Of a stretch of 64,000 bases of DNA, positions 24,842-34,215 are shown one piece after another. The notes beneath the pieces were generated by a model that was given only the letters and a program-made list of their open reading frames with translations, did no database searches and was not told the DNA's origin. Source of the DNA: Shimia sp047124445. Lineage in GTDB: Bacteria > Pseudomonadota > Alphaproteobacteria > Rhodobacterales > Rhodobacteraceae. Both the position numbers and the translations under genes were made by a program. Within the stretch, counting starts at the first letter, position 1. Each line of letters opens with the position of its first letter. Location of the stretch: assembly GCF_047124445.1 (NCBI RefSeq), contig NZ_CP138921.1:3162001-3226000 (forward strand), written 5' to 3'.

Positions 24842-26242
24842 TTACGTCGGGCCACTTAACGAACCGTTAAAACTCCCGCCGAGCGCGACATTCAAATCAA
24901 CAAAATCAACTGATCTATTGCGAATGTCCAAAGCCGCCTGGTTTTGCGTCTCCAGAAACCCGCGCTCCGCGTCCAGCACTTGCAGGAAGGACGCCTGACC
25001 CTCGCCATAGGCTTTGCGCGCCAACCGCAGTACTTCGGCGGAGGCTTCCACAGCCTTTTTGGACAGTTCCACCGCGCGGGTGTTTGCTTGCAGCGCAAAC
25101 AGCGAACTTCGCACTTCCTCCACGGCCAGCACAATTTCCTTTTCCCAGGCCGCTTGCCGTTCTGCCACCAGCCCTTTGGCCGTTTCCACTTTGCCGCGCC
25201 GCACCGGCAGGTCGTACCAAGGTATGTCCAGATCAATCCGCAGAAAGGCCGCCAGCGGGTCAAATCCCGTGCTGTTCCCGGCCACATTGACGTTCCCCGT
25301 CAGCCCGAGGCTTGGGTATAGGTCTGCCTCTGCGACACCGACAAGTGCCACTGCTTCCGCCAGCTTTTTCTCCGCATAAATCACGTCGGGCCGATTGCGC
25401 AGAAGGTCCGCTGGCACGCCGGTTGAGACAACACTGGTCTTCAGGCTGGGTTGCGGCGCCCGCACATCCAGATCGTCCCGTTCGGCCAACTCCGTGCTGC
25501 CCACCAAGGCGGTCAACCTGTTGACCATTCGCACAAACAAGATGCGCGCATCAGGCACCGTAGAGCTTGTGCGCAAAACAAGCGCATTGGCCTGCGCCAC
25601 GTCCAACTCCGTGGCGCCGCCCTCTTCGGCCAGCGATTTTGTGGCCTTCAACGTCTCTTCACGGCTGCTCAAAACACGCTGCAAAATCCGATCCAGTTCC
25701 TGAGCATAGCGCATGTCCATATAGGCGGTGACCACCTCGTCGACATAGAGCAGCGTCCAGACATCCAGATCGGCATAGCTGGCTTCCAGCCGTGCAAATG
25801 CTGCCTCTTTTTCCCGTTGCAACTTGCCAAACAGATCCAGCTTCCACTTGGCTTCTGCCCGCACAAACCCCGAAGTCTCGGCGGCATCCCCGCCACCGCC
25901 GCTGCGCCGGACCTCACCCACTCGCGTGGTACCCCCAATCGGAAATCCCGCCGAGGCCAGAATGCCTTGAGATTGCTGAATACGCGCCGCAATGCGCTGA
26001 ATGTCTTTGTTGTTCTCAAGCCCGTAGCCAACAATCTTGTTCAGGAGTGAGTCGTTAAACGAGGTCCACCATTTGGCATCATGTTTGCGCACCACGCCTG
26101 CGGGCTGTTTCTTCAGGAAACTCTTGGCAAGGTCAGTCTCCGGCCGAGCGTAGTCTTCTCCGGCAGGGGCAATGGCGCAGCCCGACAGCAACCCCAGCAT
26201 CATGCTGCGCCGTGTCAGACTGCCTGCAAACTCTCTGCTCAT
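24842..26242 (-). CDS. NodT/OprM-type outer-membrane efflux lipoprotein
   Basis: TolC-superfamily outer-membrane channel of tripartite pumps. The N-terminus has a lipoprotein signal (SMMLGLLSGC with Cys about 22), then YARPETD and WWTSFND segments typical of the NodT family, and two coiled-coil OEP repeats, each with the LRNRPDV-like segment (ADLLRNRPDVIYAEKKL) and ALLDVRNR-like ending. At 466 aa it is full length. It lies 31 bp downstream of an MscS-type channel gene in the same direction. No membrane-fusion protein or RND/ABC pump is nearby, so its partner must be elsewhere. Confidence 0.9.
   Translation of the reverse strand: MSREFAGSLTRRSMMLGLLSGCAIAPAGEDYARPETDLAKSFLKKQPAGVVRKHDAKWWTSFNDSLLNKIVGYGLENNKDIQRIAARIQQSQGILASAGFPIGGTTRVGEVRRSGGGGDAAETSGFVRAEAKWKLDLFGKLQREKEAAFARLEASYADLDVWTLLYVDEVVTAYMDMRYAQELDRILQRVLSSREETLKATKSLAEEGGATELDVAQANALVLRTSSTVPDARILFVRMVNRLTALVGSTELAERDDLDVRAPQPSLKTSVVSTGVPADLLRNRPDVIYAEKKLAEAVALVGVAEADLYPSLGLTGNVNVAGNSTGFDPLAAFLRIDLDIPWYDLPVRRGKVETAKGLVAERQAAWEKEIVLAVEEVRSSLFALQANTRAVELSKKAVEASAEVLRLARKAYGEGQASFLQVLDAERGFLETQNQAALDIRNRSVDFVDLNVALGGSFNGSLSGPT
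24856..24870. promoter_or_regulatory. CtrA-box-like motif TTAA-N7-TTAA
   Basis: TTAACGAACCGTTAA matches the spacing of CtrA binding sites in alphaproteobacteria (TTAA-N7-TTAA) and is also a perfect inverted repeat. It lies inside the last codons of the NodT gene, about 80 bp upstream of the SCP2 start. It may be coincidental coding sequence. Confidence 0.3.
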
Positions 26243-26273
26243 GCTCTACCTGCGACGTTTTGTTGGGAGCGTC

Positions 26274-27923
26274 TTATGTTTTTTGTGCGGCGGCCTCCGC
26301 TGCCGCCTCATGCGCGAGGGGTTCATCCCACTCAACTTCGGAAATCTTCAAATCCGGCGTGTCGGTTTCATAGTTCGGCGTCATAATCTGAACGCCATTT
26401 TCGTTAAACACATCGGTGATGTTCTTGTGCAAGTCGCTCAGCAACAGCGGCAAAGATGACCCGCGCGTGGTGAACGCGTTGATCTGGTAGTTGGTCGCAA
26501 AATCCAACAGCCCGGTGATCAACACAAACGGCTCCGGTGACTTCTTCAGGCCCTTCGTGCGCCGCGCCGCTTCAATCAGCATGGCTTCGACCTTTTTGCG
26601 AGGTTCCTCGTAGCCAATCCCGACAGTGGTGTGCAGTAGCAATCCTTTGCCATCGATCTTGCTGGAGTAGTTGATCACCTCAGAAGACAGCAGCGTCGCA
26701 TTGGGGATCGAGATCAGCTCGTTCTTGACCGACCGCAAATAGGTTTCCATCAGGCGGATTTGCATCACATCGCCATAGTGATCGCCCACCCGTATGCGGT
26801 CCCCGACGTTCATCGACCGTTTGTAGAGCACAAACAGGCCCGCCAGCACGTTGGAGATCACTGAGTTGGATCCCAAGGACACCATCACCCCTACGAGAAT
26901 GGTCAGCCCCTGAAAGGCCGCCGAGTCCGACCCCGGAATATAGGGGAAGCAGATCACCGCCGCTGTGAGGACAATGCCGCCGCGGATCAGATTGTAGGTT
27001 GGCCAAACCCAGTGATCCTCGAAGGATTTTAGCTCAATCACACCCTGCTCAACGCTTTGGAAAAACAGAAACACGCCTTTGATCATCCAGCGCGCAATCG
27101 CGGCGATGATCAGGATGGTGATCAGATTGGGCATGTAGCTGACAAAGCCGAGCAACAATCCAATGATCGGGTCTGTGACATAGCGGATCAGCAACGCCGC
27201 AATTGGTCGCGTGTTGGGGAAGGAGTGCAGGACAAATGACAGGTAGTAATAAAACCCGGTGAACAGTGTGATGTCGACCAGCAGCCGGATCAGGAATTTG
27301 GCGATGTTGGACACCGCTTGGCTCTGCACAATGTCGCCCGTGGCTTCCTGAATCCCCCGTGTGCGGTGCTCAACGATACCGGCCACCAGTCGGGGCACCC
27401 GCCGCCGCAGCCACAACAGAATGCCGCAGTAGAAGGCAAACACTGCCGACCACGCCAGCGCCGTCAACGTGCTTTGGGAAAAGGCCTCATCGGTGCGGTT
27501 GGCGCGATAGCGCAGAATGGCTTCCTCGATGGCTTCCGCATGCAGCGCGGCCACCACCGGCAGTTCCATCTGCTCATAATCGGCATCGGCCTGGGTGGTC
27601 ACACTGACCATCACCCCATCGGCAAAGATCGTCTGGCCCAACTCGCCCCGCTCAATGCCCATGACCACCGTGGTTGTTTCGCTGCGTTCCGCCACCTCGA
27701 CCACACGTTTGGCCACCAACGCGGCGCGCTCTTCGGCAGGCAAAGCGGTGGAGCCGCGTACGGCAAACAGCTGCTCCCCGTCCACTTCCACCGCCTGCAC
27801 AAAGACTTCGTCGTCCACCGCCGGCGGGCCTGTGTCCTCAACCTCTTCTTCTTGCGCCCAAGAGATGCCAACGCTCAGCAGCAGGGCCGCAAAGATGCGC
27901 AAAAATTGCGTGAGTATCCCCAT
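26274..27923 (-). CDS. MscS-family mechanosensitive channel
   Basis: A pressure-gated or ion channel of the inner membrane. A signal peptide (ILTQFLRIFAALLLSVGISWAQ) leads into a periplasmic domain of about 150 residues, then four to five TM helices and the conserved MscS pore and beta domain (GLFVLYKRSMNVGDRIRVGDHYGDVMQI, with ISIPNATLLSSEVINYS). I chose ATG 27923 (549 aa), which has GGGGAGGC about 8 nt upstream, over a start at 27989. It is longer than minimal MscS, like the enlarged MscK/YnaI-type proteins. It probably forms an operon with the downstream NodT lipoprotein; the functional link is unknown. Confidence 0.9.
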   Translation of the reverse strand: MGILTQFLRIFAALLLSVGISWAQEEEVEDTGPPAVDDEVFVQAVEVDGEQLFAVRGSTALPAEERAALVAKRVVEVAERSETTTVVMGIERGELGQTIFADGVMVSVTTQADADYEQMELPVVAALHAEAIEEAILRYRANRTDEAFSQSTLTALAWSAVFAFYCGILLWLRRRVPRLVAGIVEHRTRGIQEATGDIVQSQAVSNIAKFLIRLLVDITLFTGFYYYLSFVLHSFPNTRPIAALLIRYVTDPIIGLLLGFVSYMPNLITILIIAAIARWMIKGVFLFFQSVEQGVIELKSFEDHWVWPTYNLIRGGIVLTAAVICFPYIPGSDSAAFQGLTILVGVMVSLGSNSVISNVLAGLFVLYKRSMNVGDRIRVGDHYGDVMQIRLMETYLRSVKNELISIPNATLLSSEVINYSSKIDGKGLLLHTTVGIGYEEPRKKVEAMLIEAARRTKGLKKSPEPFVLITGLLDFATNYQINAFTTRGSSLPLLLSDLHKNITDVFNENGVQIMTPNYETDTPDLKISEVEWDEPLAHEAAAEAAAQKT

Positions 27924-28058
27924 CCCAACTGCCTCCCCGGCGCAGTCCGTGCCTGTTGAAAACGTCTTTTTAGAAACGCTAGCCGCCATGTCGCGCTTCT
28001 CAAAGGATTTTCTGAGCTCTTCAGGATGGGTACGCAGCTGTTAGAGCCGCCCTACAGC

Positions 28059-29093
28059 TCAGTCTTGCGAGGTGATCGCCTCGATCCGGCTTTCGAAGGA
28101 AGGATGTGAGGATAGCCATGGCAGGTCCAACTGCTCCGCCTCAAGCGCCTGGAAAAACCGTGCCAATCCTTTGCCGTCAAACCCTGCCTCGGATGCCAAA
28201 CGCACGCCGATCTTATCGGCCTCGGCCTCATGGTTTCGCGAAAACGACAGACGCACCAAAAGCTGCCCCTCCAGGGCGATGTCTTCCAGAACAGGGCCCA
28301 AATCCCCGGCGATCATCGCTAGAAGCACATAGACGGACAGGCTGCGATACAGTTGTTTGAGACCATGGTCCTGTAACGTGTGCGCCAGTTCGTGGCCCAG
28401 AATACCGGCGATCACATCCGCATCCTGGCCAAAGTCGGTGGCAAGTTGGTCGGTCACAACAATGGTGCCCCCCGGCAGGGCAAATGCATTAGGCCCCATG
28501 TCGGGCACGTCCCGGAACAAAAGTTCGAATGCGCGGCTGTCTAATTCCCGCTTGGGCACTTGTGCCAAGATGGCGTCAAAAATTGCGCGCACATCTTCCT
28601 GATCGGAGGTCGTTAAAGCGCTGGGTTCCGCCATCAGGAAATCGATGCTCTGAAGCGTGCCGCGATCCATCGCATCCCGGATCGTCTCCGGCGTCATGTA
28701 CACCGCGACCGCGACAATCAAGGTCAGCCCGTGTTTCCAAACCAGCCAGGTCGCCAAAACTGCACCAGCCACAACCGCAATCATGCGCGGCTGCATGTCT
28801 TCAAAAAACCGCAGTATGCGGTTGCTGTCCGCCTCACCAAAAAGCGCGACGTCTGCGGGATCGTCAATCTGGATCAGCCAGTTGTCTGGCAAGTAAATCT
28901 GGCGTGGGCCGCTGCCTGCCGCTTTATCCACGCGTACCGCAGACAACGCGCAGATCAACATCACTTTACCGGTTGCGATGTCGACCAACTCCAGCGTGTC
29001 TGCGGCGTGGCTTAGGGTCACTTTGGCGTCAAACCGACGGGAGGAGCCGGGGTAAAACCCGATTCCCTGAACGGTTTGCACGCCGGTCACCAT
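28059..29093 (-). CDS. M48-family membrane-associated metallopeptidase
   Basis: Zinc metalloprotease related to HtpX and the BepA group. The zinc motif is HELAH in GILGHELAHTLQDHG (about 235-240), with the third ligand Glu in RNHEAEADKIG. Two hydrophobic segments (MIAVVAGAVLATWLVW, LTLIVAVAVYM) lie before the catalytic domain. The N-terminal 90 residues look like a small beta domain. The start overlaps the stop of the upstream DUF898 gene by one base (TGATG), so they are translationally coupled. The pairing suggests membrane protein quality control, but the target is unknown. Confidence 0.88.
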   Translation of the reverse strand: MVTGVQTVQGIGFYPGSSRRFDAKVTLSHAADTLELVDIATGKVMLICALSAVRVDKAAGSGPRQIYLPDNWLIQIDDPADVALFGEADSNRILRFFEDMQPRMIAVVAGAVLATWLVWKHGLTLIVAVAVYMTPETIRDAMDRGTLQSIDFLMAEPSALTTSDQEDVRAIFDAILAQVPKRELDSRAFELLFRDVPDMGPNAFALPGGTIVVTDQLATDFGQDADVIAGILGHELAHTLQDHGLKQLYRSLSVYVLLAMIAGDLGPVLEDIALEGQLLVRLSFSRNHEAEADKIGVRLASEAGFDGKGLARFFQALEAEQLDLPWLSSHPSFESRIEAITSQD

Positions 29094-30115
29094 CAGATCG
29101 CGATGCCCAGATCGACACCTTCGATGTCGGAATAGGCGTCACCAATCGCGCCCTGATCTTCGATCAACTGACCGTGGAAGTCGTCAATCGACCCATTGGG
29201 CAGCGCTTGCGTATTGGCGGCCATATACCGGTGCAGGCGCACCTGGGCCCAAGGCAACAGCAGACCCAAGGAGAAGACCGTGATCAGCAGGTTTGTCAGG
29301 ATCAGGGTCAGCAGGCCGCCAACCGTGATGGTGGAGCGGAAGCCATGTTTGCCAAGGGTGGTGTTGGCATACACGTGATTGCGGATCATCGCTTGATAGA
29401 TTGCGCCGCCAATCACAACCGCCGGCAGTAGGATCAGGTATCCGATCATAATTTGCGCCGGGTCCACGGTCTGGAACGATCCGCCCGCCATCAGAGCAAA
29501 GAAGCCGACAAAACCGCCGACAAAGAAGACGGCCGAGATAAGGAAGGCTTTGTAAAATGGCCCAATAGCACTGTCGAATTCAAAGCGTGTGTTGCCCAGC
29601 GTGTGGCCGCCGATGCCAAAGCGTTGGGTGGCGCGCGACAGGAAAGGGAAGGTGGTATACAGCGTCAGGAGCACCAGAATGGGCAGACCCATATAAACCT
29701 TATAGGCACTGCCCACCTCTCCCAGAAAGTTGAAGCGCACATTGGACCAGCTGCTGTTGCGCGCATTAAACCGGGCGCTGCGGACGATCAGATAGGGAAA
29801 GGCCAGAAAAATACCAAGCGCCATCAAAAGGGCGACCGGCGGCAGAAGGGCGGACATGATCGCATAAACCACCAGCGCACCAACCACGATCAGTCGGCCA
29901 ATCAGGATGGTTTTACCAGTAGCGTGATAGTCAAAATTACGTCCGGCTACATAGGTGTTCTGGTAAAAATATTTTTTGGTCCGCACTTTGGCCCAGGCAG
30001 AGTAGATGCCCAGCGTCACAATCGACAAAAGTACGTTTACAATCCAGATGCCAAAATACTCTTTCGCGTTGCCGCGAAATTCAAATTGTTCAGTTTGATC
30101 CATTGGTTCGCTCAT
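29093..30115 (-). CDS. DUF898 (YjgN-like) polytopic membrane protein
   Basis: An integral membrane protein with two repeated halves, each containing a segment typical of DUF898: LLSIVTLGIYSAWAKVRTKKYFYQNTYVAG and, later, LITVFSLGLLLPWAQVRLHRYMAANT. About eight TM helices are visible. The C-terminal about 35 residues are acidic and soluble. The function of the family is not established. It is coupled to the M48 peptidase gene by a one-base overlap. The gap upstream (30116-30282) ends at the argG terminator. Confidence 0.88.
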   Translation of the reverse strand: MSEPMDQTEQFEFRGNAKEYFGIWIVNVLLSIVTLGIYSAWAKVRTKKYFYQNTYVAGRNFDYHATGKTILIGRLIVVGALVVYAIMSALLPPVALLMALGIFLAFPYLIVRSARFNARNSSWSNVRFNFLGEVGSAYKVYMGLPILVLLTLYTTFPFLSRATQRFGIGGHTLGNTRFEFDSAIGPFYKAFLISAVFFVGGFVGFFALMAGGSFQTVDPAQIMIGYLILLPAVVIGGAIYQAMIRNHVYANTTLGKHGFRSTITVGGLLTLILTNLLITVFSLGLLLPWAQVRLHRYMAANTQALPNGSIDDFHGQLIEDQGAIGDAYSDIEGVDLGIAI

Positions 30116-30240
30116 TGGTTGTTTTAATGCGGCGTACCTAAGTAAACTTGTAAATTTTTTTAAGGGCTTTTCTTAAAGTTGAAGCACCAGACGGGGTGTG
30201 GTGCATTTTGGCAACCCAAAGTGCGGTAACCGGACACAAA

Positions 30241-30266
30241 AAAGCCCGCCACAATGGGCGGGCTTT
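30241..30266 (-). terminator. Terminator downstream of argG
   Basis: A 10-bp perfect stem (AAAGCCCGCC and GGCGGGCTTT) with a 6-nt loop, followed on the minus strand by TTTTTT, ends 17 bp after the argG stop. It is a standard rho-independent terminator for argG. Confidence 0.88.
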
Positions 30267-30282
30267 CTCGGATTGTGTTGGC

Positions 30283-31509
30283 TTATACGTCGGTGCGTTT
30301 GTTGCGCATCGCAATCAGCTTCAGACGCAGCGCTTGCAGCTGGATAAAGCCCGCAGCGTCTTTCTGATCATAGGCACCTGCATCATCCTCAAAGGTCACA
30401 TGCTCTTCAGAATAGAGCGAGTGGTCAGACCAACGGCCCACGGTGGTGGCGCTGCCTTTGTAGAGTTTCACGCGCACAGTGCCGGTGACATGTTCTTGGC
30501 TCTTGTCGATCGCCGCCTGCAGCATCTCGCGCTCCGGGGAGTACCAGAAACCGTTGTAGATCAGCTCTGCGTACTTCGGCATCAGCTCATCTTTCAGGTG
30601 CATTTCGCCACGGTCCATGGTGATGGACTCAATGCCACGGTGCGCCTCAAGCAACACGGTGCCGCCCGGGGTTTCGTAGATGCCACGGGACTTCATGCCC
30701 ACAAAGCGGCCCTCTACGAGGTCCAGACGGCCAATGCCGTGCTTGCCGCCATATTCGTTCAGTTTGGTCAGGATGGTCGCCGGGCTCATCGCCTCGCCAT
30801 TGATGCTGACCGGATCCCCTTTTTCAAAGCCGATTTCGATGAACTCCGGCTCGTTTGGCGCGTCCTCAGGATGCACGGTGCGCTGGTAAACATAATCCGG
30901 TGCGGCGATTGCTGGATCTTCCAGAACTTTGCCTTCCGAGGAGGTGTGCAGCAGGTTTGCGTCCACAGAGAACGGCGCCTCGCCACGTTTGTCTTTGGCC
31001 ACCGGAATCTGGTGCTGCTCTGCAAATTCCAGCAGTTTGGTGCGAGAGGACAGGTCCCACTCTCGCCAAGGTGCAATCACCTTGATATCCGGGTTCAGCG
31101 CATAAGCCGCCAGTTCGAAACGCACCTGATCGTTGCCTTTGCCGGTTGCGCCATGCGCCACTGCGTCTGCGCCAGTGGCTTCGGCAATCTCAACCAGACG
31201 TTTGGAGATCAACGGCCGCGCAATCGAGGTGCCCAGCAGGTACAGACCTTCATAGACCGCATTGGCGCGGAACATCGGGAAAACAAAGTCGCGCACAAAC
31301 TCTTCTCGGACATCTTCGATGTAGATGTTCTCTGGTTTGATGCCCAGCAGTTCCGCCTTCTGACGCGCTGGTTCAAGCTCTTCGCCTTGACCCAGGTCCG
31401 CGGTGAAGGTCACCACCTCACAGCCATATTCGGTTTGCAGCCACTTCAGGATGATCGAGGTATCCAGGCCACCGGAATAGGCCAGCACAACTTTCTTCGG
31501 AGCCGACAT
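30283..31509 (-). CDS. argG: Argininosuccinate synthase
   Basis: Penultimate step of arginine biosynthesis: citrulline, aspartate and ATP give argininosuccinate. The N-terminus KKVVLAYSGGLDTSIILKWL carries the PP-loop SGGLDTS at about 13-19; GATGKGNDQVRFE and the EPEFIEIGFEKGDPVS segments are diagnostic. The start at 31509 follows GAAGGGAAG about 6 nt upstream and gives 408 aa, the usual size; an in-frame extension to 31587 lacks homology. argJ occurs separately at 58491-59720. A terminator follows. Confidence 0.97.
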   Translation of the reverse strand: MSAPKKVVLAYSGGLDTSIILKWLQTEYGCEVVTFTADLGQGEELEPARQKAELLGIKPENIYIEDVREEFVRDFVFPMFRANAVYEGLYLLGTSIARPLISKRLVEIAEATGADAVAHGATGKGNDQVRFELAAYALNPDIKVIAPWREWDLSSRTKLLEFAEQHQIPVAKDKRGEAPFSVDANLLHTSSEGKVLEDPAIAAPDYVYQRTVHPEDAPNEPEFIEIGFEKGDPVSINGEAMSPATILTKLNEYGGKHGIGRLDLVEGRFVGMKSRGIYETPGGTVLLEAHRGIESITMDRGEMHLKDELMPKYAELIYNGFWYSPEREMLQAAIDKSQEHVTGTVRVKLYKGSATTVGRWSDHSLYSEEHVTFEDDAGAYDQKDAAGFIQLQALRLKLIAMRNKRTDV

Positions 31510-31660
31510 TTTTCTTCCCTTCGTCCATATAACGTTCGCGCGATAGCGGTTTTTGGGCCTGTGGGCAAGGCGAGCAGATCGCCGCACTTGCTTTTATAGG
31601 GCCAACTCTGCTCTATTCGCGCGAACTGATAGCAAAAAAACCAACCTAAAGAGGAAATTC

Positions 31661-32389
31661 ATGCAGGGGTGGAAACTGTTCAAACATGCGTTGCGCATGG
31701 TGATTGGAAATTGGCGTGAAGTGTTGCGCATTTTTTTTGTGCCAATGATTTTAGGGATCGTTGTCTTTTTCGCGTTCCTCTTTGGGGTCACATTTTTGCT
31801 GGGTGAAGGCGTTTTGCCTGTATTCGCATTTGCTGCAATACTGGCTTATGTTACCGTCGCCTCATGGTGCATCGTCTCTTGGCATCGTTTTGTGCTCCTC
31901 GAAGAGCGACCGACAAAATGGCTTCCACCGTTTGATTTCTCCGCGGTGGTTTTCTACTTCCTGCGCGGCTTCGGCTTGGGTCTGATATTTTTTGTCTTAG
32001 CCATGCCACTACTTCTTGTTGTGGTTCCATCTCTGGAGGCTTTTGGTGCGTTTGCTTCCATTATTGTTGCTATTGCAGTGTTGGTTGGCGTCTCAGTCTT
32101 CTGTATGCGTTTGTCGCTTGTTCTACCTGCGGTAGCGGTGGATGAACCGATGACGATGCGTGAGTCCTTCGCGGCAACGAAGCAGGCGACACTGCCCTTT
32201 GCGGGGCTTGTAGTGACATACGGTGCGTTGCAAGCGGGACTAAATATGATGTCAGAATATTTTGCGGACACAGAAAACTTGCTCGGAATGTTAGCTACAT
32301 TTGTTGGACTGATCCTCTTTGGTCTGATCAACATTAGCCTGCTTACAACCTTCTATGGCCACTATGTCGAAGGCCGCGCGATCGACTGA
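31661..32389 (+). CDS. Predicted integral membrane protein, AT-richer than neighbours
   Basis: A 242-aa protein of five or six hydrophobic helices (VPMILGIVVFFAFLFGVTFL, FAFAAILAYVTVASW, GLGLIFFVLAMPLLLVVV, IIVAIAVLVGVSVF, FVGLILFGLINISLL) with a cytoplasmic N-terminus. The ATG at 31661 has AAGAGG 8 nt upstream. I do not recognise a family; DUF-type membrane proteins with EPMTMRESFAATKQ segments exist. Its codon use is noticeably more AT-rich than the flanking argG and ilvA. It stands alone, divergent from argG, and precedes ilvA by 50 bp. Function unknown. Confidence 0.75.
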   Translation: MQGWKLFKHALRMVIGNWREVLRIFFVPMILGIVVFFAFLFGVTFLLGEGVLPVFAFAAILAYVTVASWCIVSWHRFVLLEERPTKWLPPFDFSAVVFYFLRGFGLGLIFFVLAMPLLLVVVPSLEAFGAFASIIVAIAVLVGVSVFCMRLSLVLPAVAVDEPMTMRESFAATKQATLPFAGLVVTYGALQAGLNMMSEYFADTENLLGMLATFVGLILFGLINISLLTTFYGHYVEGRAID

Positions 32390-32439
32390 TCTGAGCCCTT
32401 CCCCTTGCCAAACCCTCTGGCTTCGGCCACTCAGGGCAC

Positions 32440-33678
32440 ATGAGCGAATTTCGTAAATGTGCCCGCACTGCCGAAGCCGCCATGCGCAGCGTTTTTCCCG
32501 CCACGCCTCTGCAGCTGAATGCCCACCTCTCTGCCCGCTTTGGTGCCGACATCTGGCTCAAGCGCGAAGACCTCACGCCTGTACGGTCTTACAAGCTGCG
32601 CGGGGCGTTCAACGCCATGCGCAAGGTGCGCACCGAAAACCCCGATCAGCGGATTTTTGTCTGCGCCAGCGCGGGTAACCACGCGCAGGGTGTGGCCTAT
32701 ATGTGCAAGCATTTTAATGTGATGGGCGTGATCTTCATGCCGGTAACGACGCCGCAACAGAAGGTTTTCAAGACCCAGGTTTTTGGCGGTGACAACGTCG
32801 AAATCCGCCTTGTTGGCGACTATTTTGACGACACCCTGGCGGCCGCACAGGCCTATTGCGCCGAAGCCGGTGCCGAGTTCCTGTCCCCGTTTGACGACGA
32901 AGACGTGATCGAAGGCCAGGCCTCGGTGGCGGTCGAGATCGAAGATCAACTGGGCAAAACGCCGGACCACATCATCCTGCCGGTGGGGGGTGGCGGCCTG
33001 TCATCTGGAGTCTACAGCTATTTCGGCGCTGGGCTGCAGTACACGTTGGTGGAACCTGAGGGCGGCATGAGCCTTGCCGCTGCTTTGGAAACCGGCGCCC
33101 CAACCACTTTGGCGCATGTCGACAGCTTTGTAGACGGTGCCGCCGTGGCGCGGATAGGCGACAAGACCTTTGCCTGCCTAGCCGATCTCAGCCCGGAAGA
33201 TGTGGTGGCCGCTCCTGAAGACCGCATCTGCGCCACCATGCTGGAGATGCTCAATGTCGAGGGCATTGTGCTGGAACCTGCCGGAGCTTTGGCGGTGGAC
33301 GCGCTCACCGACGTGGCGGATCAGATCAAAGGCAAAACCGTGGTTTGTGTAACCTCGGGTGGCAACTTCGATTTTGAGCGCCTGCCGGAGGTCAAGGAAC
33401 GCGCGCAGCGTTACTCAGGTGTCAAAAAATACTTCATCTTGCGTATGCCTCAGCGCCCGGGCGCCCTGCGCGATTTTTTGGAGACCTTGGGCCCGGAAGA
33501 CGATATTGCACGGTTTGAATATCTCAAGAAATCTGCGCGCAACTTTGGCTCGGTTCTCATAGGCATCGAAACCCGCAAGCCGGAAAACTTCGACGCTTTG
33601 TTTGAGCGGATAGAAGCTGCCGGCATGACCTACACCGACATCACCAATGACGAGACGCTGGGTCAGTTTGTGCTCTAG
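32440..33678 (+). CDS. ilvA: Threonine ammonia-lyase (threonine dehydratase)
   Basis: Deaminates threonine to 2-oxobutanoate, the entry to isoleucine synthesis. The PLP-lysine motif is VRSYKLRGAFNAM (about residues 49-61), then CASAGNHAQGVA, PVGGGGLSSGV, and a C-terminal regulatory domain of about 80 residues (YFILRMPQRPGALRDFLETL) of the ACT-like type. At 412 aa it belongs to the shorter, one-ACT-like-domain class as in Corynebacterium and Bacillus, not the 514-aa E. coli type. It could be feedback-regulated by isoleucine; that is family knowledge. Confidence 0.93.
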   Translation: MSEFRKCARTAEAAMRSVFPATPLQLNAHLSARFGADIWLKREDLTPVRSYKLRGAFNAMRKVRTENPDQRIFVCASAGNHAQGVAYMCKHFNVMGVIFMPVTTPQQKVFKTQVFGGDNVEIRLVGDYFDDTLAAAQAYCAEAGAEFLSPFDDEDVIEGQASVAVEIEDQLGKTPDHIILPVGGGGLSSGVYSYFGAGLQYTLVEPEGGMSLAAALETGAPTTLAHVDSFVDGAAVARIGDKTFACLADLSPEDVVAAPEDRICATMLEMLNVEGIVLEPAGALAVDALTDVADQIKGKTVVCVTSGGNFDFERLPEVKERAQRYSGVKKYFILRMPQRPGALRDFLETLGPEDDIARFEYLKKSARNFGSVLIGIETRKPENFDALFERIEAAGMTYTDITNDETLGQFVL

Positions 33679-33891
33679 CGCACCAGGGCGTTTTGCTGAA
33701 GCAATTTGGGGCAACGTCGCTACTGGCCAAATGCGAGGTCGCCAAGGGCCAGTTGCATGGCCTTTTGCATAGCTGAATAGCAGCCCAACACTGCATCGAA
33801 ACACACAACGATTCGCCCAGGGCACTTCTTGGGCGATCACATCTCGTACCGTAAGTTTCTGCCGTTTCCGGCCGTATCAGGGGGCTGCCTT

Positions 33892-34215
33892 TCAGGCGGC
33901 GGCGAGTTTTTGCGCAAACACGCCTTTACTTTCCTCAAACGAGGCCAGAATCGCAGGCACATCTACAGTGTCGCCTTTGCCAGCGGCAGCGGCCGCTTCA
34001 CCGGCTTGGCACAGCTGCGAGAAGGTTTGGAAACCAAGGTTTAACGCACCGCCTTTAAGAAAGTGCAGGTCCGCTTCGAGATTGGCAACATCTGGGTTGT
34101 CACGAAGGCGCGCAATCACTTCCTCAACTTCGTCAAGAAAGAGTTCCACCACTTCACCAAAGTCTTCCGCGCCGATTTCGTCGCGCAGTTCTTCTACTCG
34201 TTCCCAGTCAATCAT
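33892..34215 (-). CDS. Hpt-domain phosphotransfer protein
   Basis: A 107-aa histidine phosphotransfer protein. The phosphorylated His is in LHFLKGGALNLGF, within a four-helix bundle; EEVIARLRDNPDVANLEADLH precedes it. I chose ATG 34215 (MIDWERVEEL) because GAGGAA lies about 7 nt upstream; an ATG at 34221 would leave no spacing. It is divergent from a receiver-PP2C protein 165 bp away, an arrangement suggesting a local phosphorelay. The cognate histidine kinase is not in the window. Confidence 0.88.
   Translation of the reverse strand: MIDWERVEELRDEIGAEDFGEVVELFLDEVEEVIARLRDNPDVANLEADLHFLKGGALNLGFQTFSQLCQAGEAAAAAGKGDTVDVPAILASFEESKGVFAQKLAAA

Noticed and set aside
30196..31599. Plus-strand open frame opposite argG (467 codons)
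   Set aside because: It runs through the argG terminator and is antisense to a full-length argG, with no recognisable motif.
33720..33833. Coding-like 38-codon minus-strand frame after ilvA, ending FGQ then TAG
   Set aside because: It looks like the tail of a protein, but lacks a start with a ribosome site and any family match; perhaps a gene remnant. A hairpin (33813-33819 with 33830-33836) lies at its start.
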